Part shown: piece after piece, positions 9,507-20,000 of the stretch
Layout: every line of letters begins with the position of its first letter
How positions within the stretch are numbered: the first letter of the stretch is position 1
Position numbers and translations under genes: made by a program
The notes under the pieces: generated by a model
What the model was told of the DNA's origin: nothing
What the model saw: only the letters and a program-made list of their open reading frames with translations
Databases searched by the model: none
Origin: Hericium rajendrae
Taxonomy: Eukaryota; Basidiomycota; Agaricomycetes; Russulales; Hericiaceae
Direction of reading: 5' to 3'
DNA length: 64,000 bases
Assembly (NCBI GenBank): GCA_033439255.1
Contig: CM065882.1
Coordinates: 620,001 to 684,000, forward strand

Positions 9507-12164
9507 ACCAATGACGGACTACGTCAGAACCGTAAGCAACGCACTGGACATAGACAAGGAAAGACTGCAAAGCCTCCGGCAGAGGCACGACATCTTCGAG
9601 CGGCACGAAAGAGGAGACCTGTTCTCCGCGCGAGACAGGGTCCGCCAAATTCACTGCAGACTCGACGTACGAGAAAACGATAGAGAGATTACGCTCCGTG
9701 CAAAGCAGGACAGTGCGACGGATGCACTGGTTCACCAACCAGTTCCGACTGCGGCCACGCTGAAAGGCGCCTATTACACCTTGATTGTCGCTATGAACGA
9801 GAATGGAAGCGTCTCGAACACCCGCGCGTTCGACCTGTAGGACGGCGAGCTCGACTGCGATAGCCTCGCCCCACCCGATGTTGCCGCTGGGGGATGCATT
9901 CCATCCTGGAAGCCAGTGCCAGCCGGCAAAACGCGAGTCAATGACCACACCGACGCCCCAGTCGGTGGACGCGTCAACCCATATATTGAGAGCAGAGCGC
10001 GGACCAGAAGGTGCCAAAGAGCGAACACGCGGGCCCACACGCAGCTCGTTGAGCCACCAACGCAGGTCGGACCACATGGACGACTTGGCGTAGCGCTGAA
10101 GAGCGCGTGAGCTGGACATCGCGTCAAATTCGGTGATGAACGCGGCAAGAGAGGTAAGATAGGCGCGCCCGTGTGGGTACACGAAAGCCGCGTGGTTCAA
10201 AGAGCCGTTGATGCGTTGAACTTCCTTCAAGGGGACTGGGCGACGCTCGAAGGAGGTAATGAAGACGACGAGCTTCTGAATAAGACGAGCGAGTTTTTGG
10301 TCAGCGATCTGGACAGTCCTGGCTGGGATGTCCCAAGAGAAGCCAACATATAAAAACACGTTGCTAAACTCCTGGCCCTTGGAGGGATGCCACGGAATTT
10401 GCAGTGCCGCAATCAGAGATTTGGCACCTTCGCGATCATACGCGTACACGTGAATCCACTCGCCGGACGAGTCGAGATAAGACGAGGTGGGAAAACGTAA
10501 GATCGTGACATCATCGACCCATTTCTCTGATGGGCCGACACCGACCCCGGTCCAAATGTCCATGGTGGCATCAGCCACCTCCCCTTGAAGCCCGGAAGCA
10601 GTAGCAAGACCGAACGGCGCGACGTGATCTAGCCAGAAACTTTCACGATGCGCAACCACGAGGAACTTCTTGTCCTCTGGTTTGATCGGGATCGTGCGGT
10701 AAGCTTTTTCGATATCGAGAGTGGCCGCCTGAGCGCCGACAGGTGCGCTCGTAATCTGAGAACATGCGCGTCAGCGCACTGCCCTCGGAGAAAAAACCCG
10801 GTGGGTACGCGAGACGTAGATCCCGAAAAAACCAACTCGCGAGTAACACTAGCAAGCAAAGATGGTCCCCGGAACGACCGCGCGGGATGACACCGTCACC
10901 CAATCTCAGCGAGATCTCAAGTGCCGAGGGGCAACGGCGCTCAACGAGCCCGATCCTCAAGAGCTCCGTGCGCCATGCACATCCACGCTCGGAAACAGTC
11001 GAGCTCCGCGTATGAAACGCATTCGCACTCGAGATACACAGAGCTCCGTGCGCAACGCACACATCCGCGCTCGAAGGCATCAGGAACCGCCATGGTACCC
11101 TGATCCTTGTAGAAAAACACAGGGCTCCGTACGCATATGCGTACATCCACACCCGACACAAAGAAAAGAACGCGCAGAGGGTCCTCGAGACCATGCGAGC
11201 GAACGTCGAAGTAGAATAAATGAAAACGATCTAAAGAGCACATAAGCCAACGAAGCGCGGAATGAACACTCACAATTTGTGCCATTTTTGCTGCTGTACC
11301 CCATCGTGTGGGAAAGTCATCCGAGTCGACGAGGTCGTTGGCGGAGTAGCCGGCGTCGCCTTTGTGCGAAATGTTGCGCACAGTGCGGCTCTTCACCTTG
11401 CCGTTCTCGTCCACCGTGATGACCATGTGGACAGGACAGGCCGCAAAAACGCCTCCGCAAATAGTCTCCATCTCGTCGCGCGAGAATGGACCACTCATTC
11501 GCGACTCCTTCACTTCGTCAGCTAGGTATTCGTCGATAGCGGCATCATGTTCGGAAGGGTGGTAGGGAGGGATTATTGAGTCAGCGAGGATGGAGCCAGG
11601 GACACCAATAGAAAAACCATTGCGGAGACTATGCACAAGATGTGGATATTGATTTTGAAGACCGAAATACGATAGGAGAAATTCGAAGGCATCCGGATTG
11701 TATGGAGTGACGATGCGGTCTAGAATAGAATCTGATAGAGACGTGACGCGAGACGTGCGAAGTGGAACCGAGTCGATGCCCGCCGGAGGCGCGAGCGTGC
11801 AAAGTGGTTTGGCATGGGGAGTGTCAAGCAGAGACAGAGCAGATGCCGGCATGGTGACTGTGGTCGCCACAGATGGAACATGCATGTTTGACATTGGTGC
11901 CGTGGGTGCCGGGACGGCACTTGTCGGGACCTCCGACGTTGAAGCCGACGCAGAACTGGAGCTTGTCCTCTTTGGTGCTGACAAGGACGTGGGGAAGGTT
12001 CTTGTCGAATCGGGCGACGACGGGGCGATGACCAGCGGTAGTCTTCTGGTTGCAATCCCGGGCGTAGTGTCCCGGCCGACCGCAGATGAGGCAGGACCCC
12101 GCGGCCGAGGATCGGGGTTTGCCTGACGAAAAGGGCTGCGGGCGCTCGCGACCGTAGGGAGCAA
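9481..12164 (-). CDS. Reverse transcriptase-RNase H of the YR retrotransposon, with one 518-bp intron
   Basis: Exon 1 (about 12164-11274) ends AKMAQI; exon 2 (10755-9481) resumes ITSAPVGAQAATLDIEKAYR, in phase 0, across GTGAGT...CTCAG. RT motif A is LDIEKAYR and the catalytic DD of motif C is WVDDVTILRF. RNase H begins at IWVDASTDWGVG, with HSDNQGVIGAF and a C-terminal ADPVSRGE stretch typical of this group. The 5' end overlaps gag by about 340 nt in another frame; the true translation start within that overlap is unclear (MLPTVASARSPF is the first Met). The reading frame is intact after splicing. The intron holds a hairpin array described separately. Confidence 0.87.
10756..11273 (-). other. 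518-bp spliceosomal intron inside the RT gene
   Basis: Donor GTGAGTG at 11273 and acceptor CTCAG ending at 10756. Removing it joins RT exon 1 to exon 2 in frame and restores motif A. It is roughly ten times longer than typical introns here because it carries the 40-bp repeat array. Confidence 0.75.
10921..11163 (-). repeat. 40-bp-periodic hairpin array in the RT intron
   Basis: On the plus strand, units start at 10961, 11001 and 11041 with GAGCTCCG, and a further copy starts at 11122 with GGGCTCCG; more diverged units fit at 10921 and 11081. Each good unit contains a different self-complementary core (GTGC/GCAC, GCGT/ACGC, GTGCG/CGCAC, and the perfect palindrome GTACGCATATGCGTAC at 11129-11144), then a CATCCACGCTCG-like tail. 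Confidence 0.8.
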
Positions 12165-13143
12165 ATCGAGATGTCGAAGACGACGCAGAAGTTACTCGTT
12201 CACGAGGATGGTTGCCAGCCTCCCGCCTAGAGAATTCTTGCATGCGTCGATTGAACTCATAGTCGCGATATTTTGCCATCTCTGCTAGGAAACGTAGATT
12301 CCAGCGAGTGTCTTCGTGTGTAAATTGCTGCTCGTTATATGCGCGCCGTTCGGCCATGTCGAAGGCGAGGACGGCGGGAAAGGCCTGATCGCGCTCCTCC
12401 TTGGCGCATAGGGCTTCGTGGTGATGGCGCCAGCGTGCTCGAACCGCAGGTTCCGCGCGTGTTTCGAGGAACAGTAAGTAATTCGCCCAAGCCTCCATCC
12501 AAAGCACCAGATTCAAATCTGTTTCCTTGCCTAGGGACTGGTGTCCGAAGTCCAGCAGGGATGTGTTCCCGTTGCCGATCCGGTGCTTCTTCATCATAGT
12601 GCTTCGGTTCTCGATGATGAAGCGGAGATTAGCGCGTGTAAACAAATGGATCGGGAGATACATCCCCTCTTGGAAAAGCGTCCCAATCTCTTCCGGGATC
12701 GAGATCGGGCGCTCAATGGTGGTTAAGGCGGTTTCGTCAGATTCCTTAAAGATCCTGAGTGCCGGGGCTGCGGGTGCCGCCGTAGTCACGGGAGCCTGCA
12801 TCGCGGAGGGGGCAGATCCTAGAGCGCCAGACGCTGCAAGTGTAGCCACGCGCTCGGAAGCCATGTGAGAAGCCAAGATATTGACTAGTTGCTGTTGGTC
12901 GGCTGGGAGATTACTAAAAAGTTGCGTGAGTGGCGTCGAAGAAGAAGATCCGGCTCCACCGGGTAAAGAAGCTCCTGAGAGCGCGTTGATAAAAGTCTGA
13001 ATGGGGTTAGTCGGTGGAGTTGTTGAGTGGTTGCTCTGTTCCGGAGATGACTGTCGCGAAGGTTCTGGAGATCCCGAGGGAGATCTGGAAGATCTATCAG
13101 GCGGGGCAGTACCATTAGTCTCGATGGTGGTTCCTTCCGGCAT
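11824..13143 (-). CDS. Gag-like protein of the YR retrotransposon with two CCHC knuckles
   Basis: About 439 residues from MPEGTTIETNG at 13143 (the frame stays open to 13335, but that upstream part looks like leader). A Ser/Pro-rich N terminus is followed by a conserved-looking helical region (LRFIIENRSTMM, WMEAWANYLLFLE, EERDQAFPAVLAFDMAER) and an Arg/Ser-rich linker. Near the C terminus are two zinc knuckles: CLICGRPGHYARDC and CSICGDHSHHAGIC, both C-x2-C-x4-H-x4-C, plus nearby extra cysteines. Role: binding and packaging of element RNA. It ends inside the start of the RT frame. Confidence 0.82.
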   Translation of the reverse strand: MPEGTTIETNGTAPPDRSSRSPSGSPEPSRQSSPEQSNHSTTPPTNPIQTFINALSGASLPGGAGSSSSTPLTQLFSNLPADQQQLVNILASHMASERVATLAASGALGSAPSAMQAPVTTAAPAAPALRIFKESDETALTTIERPISIPEEIGTLFQEGMYLPIHLFTRANLRFIIENRSTMMKKHRIGNGNTSLLDFGHQSLGKETDLNLVLWMEAWANYLLFLETRAEPAVRARWRHHHEALCAKEERDQAFPAVLAFDMAERRAYNEQQFTHEDTRWNLRFLAEMAKYRDYEFNRRMQEFSRREAGNHPRERVTSASSSTSRFAPYGRERPQPFSSGKPRSSAAGSCLICGRPGHYARDCNQKTTAGHRPVVARFDKNLPHVLVSTKEDKLQFCVGFNVGGPDKCRPGTHGTNVKHACSICGDHSHHAGICSVSA

Positions 13144-14364
13144 GCTGAGTGTATTGAATGGTTGATCGATGAAATCGTATGCGTGAAAAAGACGAGAATG
13201 AAAAAAGTCGGGTGCAGCACCGCGACACGAGGCAGGAGGAGGAGTGAAGGAGCGTGGGAACTCTCTCCCTGCACGTCCCGCTCTTTCCTCCTCCTGCGGG
13301 CGTCGGCCTAAAGCGGGCCGCTCAGTTTGCCTCACTTCTTATTGGTCTTAGCTAGCCCTCGCAAAAATCTCCGTCTCGCAAGCTCGACTGGATTTTTGCA
13401 GCAGGAAACACGGCTGATCGTGATAGGATGCAGGTGGGCAAGTGGGCAATGGGCAATCATGCAACTTTTTAGGGGTTTTGTATTTCTGCCTCGAGTTTCT
13501 AGAATTCCGCGACCTCCTAAATGATGTCCCGTGGTAACTAACCTCATGGTCAGGCAGAAGATGGTGCAAATTTCAGCTTGCTAATCATCTACACCGCAAG
13601 TTTTTGGCCAGGTGCTGAGAGGCTGTGAGAGTTGTCTGATTCAGGCCGCGTCATCTTCTCGCGTGCCGGTGCTGTCCAGCTGGCTGCCAGGTCTTCCAGA
13701 AATGGCGTCACGCTGGAACCAGCGCGCGGGTCTTGTCTGTCCCTTTGTTCTCGTTGTTTCAGTGCCATTTGAACGTTGATTGTCGCTGCCTTCACGATTG
13801 GCCCAGCGCGATCTGAGCCTTATTGTCATATCTAAGACCACCTCCACCAGGGACAAGCTGAAAGGTCCGAAAGGGCTCAGCTGCCTTATCGTGCTGATGT
13901 GCTCAACAAGGCTGTAGCAATGCTTCGGTGGAGGTGGAATCCATGTGGAGAGATGTCTGTAAGCTGGCGACGACTGCATAAGGATGATAGCTGTGTCAAG
14001 ACGTGATCCATTCATTCTAAACACCTGGTGTGCCCGTGAAATTCCAGATATCAACGAGCAAGTCTTTATGTGATGGTTGGGAGCCGGGCAGGATAGCTTC
14101 AACCGGCGGACACCTGATTTAAGCACGGAGCACATATGCATAGAGCGTGAACAGTTGGTGGGAATACAGCGGCAGGGCTCGAGTGATCAGGTGTGTGCAT
14201 CAGGTTCGAGCATCGAGCAATATCCCCAGGTATTTCAATTACAGGATACTTTATACACATACAATTTCTGCGAGAATCAACAATCATGTATTATAGCAGT
14301 ACTCGAAACATTGTCGGAACAAAAAGCTAAGAGGGCTGATGCCGGATGTGCGGGGAATTTAGTT
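13144..14364. other. Leader/terminal region of the YR element and intergenic DNA
   Basis: 13144 to about 13400 is probably 5' leader and terminus of the YR element, including the inverted pair GCAAAAATC/GATTTTTGC at 13361-13399. From 13420 to 14364 I see no gene. Confidence 0.4.
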
Positions 14365-15701
14365 CTAAACAGCGCCCTCAATGATCTCGTCGACGCTTTG
14401 CTGGCGCTCGTCTACGTCGTTGTCATCGATTTCTGTCGCGTCGCTTCCGTGGACTTTTCGGTCGTCATTGAGATACTTCATGAAAGCTCTGCAAATCCAA
14501 GATGAGCCAGGCATGCACAGAGACCTTATGATTCACGTACCTCTTGACCTTCCTCGCGTCGCCATCGGACATCTTCCGTATCCAAGCCAAGCGCTTATCG
14601 ACACTATCCCAGAAGCCATCACTATCGTCCTTGAAAGATACAAAGAGCGCGCGCTGACGAGTGAATGGAGATAATGAGGATAAAACATTCCAGCGATAGA
14701 CGACCTTACCATCATTGCCACACGGCATGCAAGTGGTACCGTCACCTTACATGTTGTCTTGCGAACGAATAGAAGGGCGAGGGTGTAGATATCCATAGAG
14801 TTGTCCCTGTCGCCAAGGAGGCTTGCCTTGAGCTGCGAAAGCCCAGATCAGAGCGACGTTTGGAAAAGCCAATGAACACACTTACATTTTTCTTCCATTG
14901 CGAGCGAATTTGCGTGAGCGCATCCGAGACTGCGGAGACGACCTTGCTCCAATCGGATGGGATTTGCTCTATGTGGAGTGGCAAACCAGGTCGGAACTTC
15001 TTCAGCACGTTCTACAAGGGATGAGCGACAACGCTTTCATCAGCGACACTGTTCGATGCGACTAATGAGATCATTGTCTTACTAGAACGTGATCGCGAGG
15101 AACATCCCCCTTATAGGCGCGGATTTTTGACGAGAGCAGCACAGATATTGAAAACTCATGGATATTTTTCTGCGCCGAAATCAAACTTAGCAAGGAGAAA
15201 CGGGATCAGAAAGACAGCGGACCCTGAGATCATCCGTGACCTGGAAAGGCGCTGTATTGACAACAATCTTGTCGACCTTGTTCTGGAGTGCGAGCTGGTT
15301 CACGAAGAGCTTGAACAGCTGCTCGTTTGCACCACCCTGCACGGAAAGAAAGAGATAAGACAGTGGATGCGTAACAAAAGATAAGAGCCTACCTGTACAA
15401 AGTGCTGAACCTCGACAACCTGCTCGCTGCGAAGTCGCTTGCGCTCGGCGTAGCGTCTTGCTGCAACGACAAGATTCCCGGCACTGATCACTGGGGCTGA
15501 TATTGGTGGCGTCGACCCAGATTCGCTGCCGTCATTCTGAGGGCCTTGGCCATCGGCAGACGACTCCTGGTCTTCACCTGAAGCTGAAGCTGGATGGCTG
15601 GCAGAAGTCAACGGAGCTGGCAACGGAGAGGGAGAGCTTGGACGGGAGCTATTCGCTTCCATCGCTGCCATAAACGGGTCAACTTCCATAGAATCGGACA
15701 T
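14365..15701 (-). CDS. Hypothetical protein, basidiomycete-type family
   Basis: Start MSDSMEVDPFMAAME at 15701; stop at 14365. Exon 1 is 15393-15701, ending VVEVQHFVQ; exon 2 starts at 15336 with GGANEQLFKLFVNQL and includes VDKIVVNTAPFQVTDDLR. Later exons encode SSKIRAYKGDVPRDHVL (near 15120), NVLKKFRPGLPLHIEQIPSDWSKVVSA (near 15000), a stretch around SMDIYTLALLFVRK (near 14790), VTVPLACRVAMM (near 14730), DGFWDSVDKRLAWIRKMSDG (near 14600) and an acidic tail IDDNDVDERQQSVDEIIEGAV. The protein is probably about 330 residues. From memory this resembles a family repeated in agaric genomes with no assigned function; I cannot verify that. No catalytic motif or membrane segment is visible. Introns near 15190 and 14550 are approximate. 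Confidence 0.6.
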
Positions 15702-15821
15702 GGTGGACAGAAGGTGCGATGTGGAGACGGCTGATGGTGGGGGTGTTGGGGGCCGTTGGAGATATTAAGCACACACCTTTTATGCCATCTGGCAGTTGGC
15801 CCAAGCACCAGCCGCGCAATT

Positions 15822-16265
15822 GTGTCAATGTCTCAAAGCACTTTGTTGGAGAACAAGACGACAATGCACGAGTGCCAGGAAGTCGCCGGTGCAGCACGCG
15901 TCGCGATTGTGGCTGAGCGCTTGCGCGTAATCTTATCTTTCGATCTAAGTAAGTTCACCGCGCATCTCACTGCACTCGTTCCAAGCTCATTCTCACTTAT
16001 TCCTCTCATCGCAGTTTTGACACTTAAGTACGCCGCATGTATCCGACCTGGAACATGGAGTCCCACCATTGGCAACCCCACAGAGATGACGTGTCTGGCG
16101 TGCCGACCGTATTCACCCTCGTTAGCCCACCTCGCAATCGACGGTCTGGATGACAAGGTCATGGCGCCCGGCCTGTCCGAGGACGACGAGCTCGGCTTCG
16201 TCGTGCAGGACCTGAATTATTTGCTTGCAGAGCAGTGCATGGCACCCAGTGTGTATTGTTTATGA
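15822..16265 (+). CDS. Possible small two-exon hypothetical gene
   Basis: ATG at about 15822 (MSQSTLLENKTTMHECQE) runs to a GTAAGT donor near 15950; an acceptor ending CATCGCAG near 16013 continues in frame to a TGA at 16265, including GLDDKVMAPGLSEDDELG. No known domain. Could equally be a gene remnant or noncoding DNA. Confidence 0.25.
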   Translation: MSMSQSTLLENKTTMHECQEVAGAARVAIVAERLRVILSFDLSKFTAHLTALVPSSFSLIPLIAVLTLKYAACIRPGTWSPTIGNPTEMTCLACRPYSPSLAHLAIDGLDDKVMAPGLSEDDELGFVVQDLNYLLAEQCMAPSVYCL

Positions 16266-16299
16266 TGTGCGGCATTGGGCTGAAGGCTGACTTGAATGT

Positions 16300-17035
16300 T
16301 TGTTTGGAGATAGCGAGGCCAGCGAGTGGGCGTCCACCCCAGTGAGGATCATGAACAATATCTACTTCCACATCACCCAAGATAGCTACGTGGCCCGTAT
16401 TGGGCATCATTATCAAGCTCCTGGTGGCCAGACGCGCAGCTCTGTCGGGTTTTGCGTCGCACGCGGGCGCTGGGTACGCGACACCTGTCGCAGGAGCGCT
16501 GTCATCGTCGCCTGTGCAATTTCCATCTGGACTTCACTCGGACATGCGTCATGGTCTCCGGCTCTCATGTGCCCTCGCAGCGCTCATGAACGGGAGGTGT
16601 TCTGCATGTCGGTGAGTGTTCAAGATGTACAAAGTCGCGTGCGTACTCACCTAGCACACCCCGCATCACCAGTGTCTTCGCGTGCGACCCCTTTCTGCTG
16701 TCCGCTGGTGCACCAAAGGTGTCATCATCAAGTTACTCATGCGCAGTGGGGCAGAGCTCACGCTTTCATCGATGGACACTGCCCTGCTCTCGCCGTGTTT
16801 TAAGGACTCACCGGTAAGTGTTCGAGGAGTCTGACTACACGCAAACTCACCGTTCGTGGTTCACAGCATCACCAATATCCCCACCTTCAGGATCCCGCTG
16901 CCATTGCCGCAGACCCGTGCACCTGTCATTCACGCGGTCCGACTCAGATGCACGGCGGGAACAAGGGCATTTGTGTCCCGAGGGCGTCATCATCAAGTTT
17001 GATGTGCCACTGTCCTTATTTGCATACAAATAGTG
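16300..17035. repeat. Diverged repeated units of unknown nature
   Basis: The phrase GCATCATTATCAAGCTC / GTGTCATCATCAAGTTAC / GCGTCATCATCAAGTTTG recurs at about 16405, 16720 and 16984. Two GT(G/A)AGTGTTC(A/G)AG stretches, both followed by ACTCACC, lie near 16610 and 16815. No protein that I recognise results from any splicing I tried. Confidence 0.35.
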
Positions 17036-17072
17036 TGTACGTTAATTCGAATCGCTTCAATCTCCTTTCGAG

Positions 17073-20000
17073 TCAATGTCCATCTTCACCGCCATCGCGC
17101 GCCTTCTTCCGTGCTGCGCGTTCCTTCTTCTTCTTCTGCTGTGTCTCGCGCAGCTGGCAAGCTATCTCACTATGTCGTTGATCCCGCTCATTGTCCGGGA
17201 ATACAGGGATAGGGCTGGTAAGGTGCCGGGGTAATGCTCGACGGAGGAGATGTGCATTGTGGAGTGCATGTAGGTTGACAATATAGGCACCAAGTGGCTG
17301 ATGCTCGATAAATGCTTCATGTTGGTCTGAGTCCATGCGCTCCTGTTGTACTGGTCGTAAACCCGATGCTTCGCATTTAGCTGCCTGGCAGTCATGTTGT
17401 ACATTGACAATAAATTGAACATCCTGTGATCAGCTATAAGTATCTTCACATCAATGGAACGACAAATATAAAACATACTAAGGCTTTGACAATCATGAAG
17501 TGTTTCTCTTCGAAGCGACGATAAAGTTGTGGCATGTCATAGAGTGGGTGCCGCTGTGTCCCTACTTGGAAGACATCCAAGACTGCTATGGCATCAAGAC
17601 CACTCTCAGCTGACAAGATTTCTGTGATCTGGCCAATGATTGTCTCTTGCTGTCCATAAAAGAGAGTTAGATGAGAAAATCAGAATAGTGTCTAGGCTTA
17701 CCTGGTTGTTGAGAGTAGAAAATGCAAAAACCCAAGAGCCAATTATACATCTGTCTTGTGAAGCAGATGTGAGATATATGGCAGGGCTCCATATATCTCT
17801 GATCTGCTGAAAGGCAGCAGCATTGAGAGCTTGTGAGGCATAAGTGACATTCCATAGCTTCTGTGGTGGTTTTTTGGTCTGTTTGTCATTTGCCTCAACT
17901 CGAACACTACCTGTATTTATAAGCATAGTTTAATATGAGATCATCAAATTTATAAATGCTAATACACTTACCTGGTATAGCTACTTTTGTGCCTTTCCAG
18001 CCAAGATGATTCTGAATAAATGGATGATGGTGTATAAAATCTTGAATAGTAGCACTGGGATGCTCCCAGTCACCATCAGGTGTTGGCCACCATCCTCCCA
18101 TGATGCGATGCTTTAAGCCCTCCTGATCAGCTAACTGTAAAGCAATATCCCGACTTGGCGAGCGATGATTGGACAAAACTGAGCACATGCGAAAAATGGC
18201 ATTGTAGCACTCATAGATCTCTGTGGCCATGCCAACAAGAGGCCCAAAACGACGTGCATCATCAGGAATGTGAACAAGGAGATGAATCTTGATCTTTGAG
18301 AGTATCTTTGTAGGATCAATAAGTGCAAAGATATCCATGACATTGGCCACAGCAATCTTGACATCTGCCTGATGTATAATAAATAATTAGCTCTTAATCA
18401 AATATAAAGTAGCTTTTATAATCACCCACCATGTATTGCTCCATATTGTCAATTTCTGGCATCCAGAGTAATGCCATAAGAATCCCTACAGCCTTCCATA
18501 GGCAGAAGGTATTCTTATCAACCAAATCATAAATATGAAAGATACTTGTCTGTCCAACAGTCTTTAACTGCCGTCCAATCAAAGAGTTTGCATACTGCAT
18601 AATATAACCAGCACGAATGGGAGGAATTGTGAGACCATCTGTATTTGTGGCTTGGAGCCTTCGTGAATAAGTTGTCTTTGTGACTGAGGTCCAGTGTGAA
18701 TGTGAATGATACCAGACATATTTAATAATGCCTAAGAGAATGACATGGAGGATCTCAATTGGTGTGTCTTGATTTACATCAAATCCTAAAATTATATTCA
18801 ATAAGACATTATTTATTCAGTTAATAAATTAAAAAAAAACACAAAACCTTTGATGTCCAGATTACCATTCATTACCTTCTCTGGATTTTCAGAAATCCAT
18901 TCCTGCAATGCTTTGTAAACTTCTTCTTTTGATTGTCCTTCTGAGAATCTTGCACGAGCCTGTTGAATGAGATACTCTATGGTTGGCTGAATGTATGCAT
19001 CTTTTACTCCAGTCTGGGTTTGTTGTTCTTGTACAGGCTTGGCAATACCTCTACAGGCAAGGTCAACCTGTTTTGCAGTCTCTGCACGTGTGTCTGCTGC
19101 AGTTCGCAACTTGCCAGGCTGAGAAGATTTTCAAATCAGATATCTCAAATATGAAGACAAGACACAAACCTTGAATAGACTCTGAAATCCAACATCTGTG
19201 GCCTTTTCCTCCTCACTTCCACCAACACAGCATTTACGGCAGTTGCAATTAGCCTGAACTCCAATATGACCAGCTTCCTCACTCTGCATTGGATTGTCAG
19301 ATGGCTCAGCATTGAGGCAAAGGCAAAATCGGGCACTGTTGCCTGTTGCTGCATCATACACCTTGATTGGAGTCTCTTGAGTTGACCTTGAAAATTAAGA
19401 TTAATACTAAAATGTTGACAAATTGCAAGCACATACTCAACAAGTTCTTTGAATGCCTGAATTTGTTCACTAACTGTGGCATTTGGTGATGTTGAAAGAA
19501 AGTGAACATGAAATTCTTGCTGTAAGAGATGACGAGGAAGGTTACGATGAGTGAAATATGTGTTCCAGTGTTTGTTCCATGACTTTGAGCGATTGCCTGA
19601 GACATCATCTCCAAACAAGTCAACAAAGCTTGTGTATAAAGGATCACCCTCAGCCTTGGCACGTAGTGGATTTGGCATCTTCTCCATCCACATCTCAGCA
19701 CTAGATGCTAAATTAATGGCCAATAAATTTTTAATGAAGGTGAAGATAGAAGAAATTATGGGCATACCTGCTAGATTTGGAACAGCACCTTTATCTTGAA
19801 GATCAAGGTAATTTTGAACAAGATCACTTGCTTGAATAAGAACTTGAACATTGTCTTCAATTTTGTCTTCAAATAAGCCTTAGCCCACAACAAAACCAAC
19901 ATAGATTTGACCTCGCTCTCAATCAAGTTGTGTCCATTAGCATACATCTGGCCTTTCCAGAGGATCCATCGGATTGGAACAACAAAAGTACCAGTCCTAA

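Larger units (their letters stand above)
7930..13420 (-). mobile_element. Tyrosine-recombinase retrotransposon (DIRS/Ngaro type), apparently near complete
   Basis: Minus-strand order is gag (13143-11824), RT-RNase H (about 12164-9481) and tyrosine recombinase (9506-8202), the order expected for YR retrotransposons rather than LTR elements, and there is no DDE integrase. All three frames are open, which suggests recent activity. The outer limits given are approximate: the hairpin-rich stretch 7930-8165 is the likely 3' terminal region, and an inverted repeat GCAAAAATC/GATTTTTGC at 13361-13399 marks the 5' side. I could not align terminal repeats by eye, so DIRS (inverted) and Ngaro/PAT (split direct) termini are not separated. 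Confidence 0.8.

Noticed and set aside
10921-11163. CRISPR-like array
   Set aside because: Regular 40-bp spacing, but units are diverged palindromic tandem repeats with no distinct spacers, in a eukaryotic retrotransposon intron.
13361-13399. GCAAAAATC ... GATTTTTGC inverted repeat as a terminal inverted repeat
   Set aside because: Both arms lie within 40 bp on one side of the YR element; no partner found near its other end, so it is at most a hairpin.
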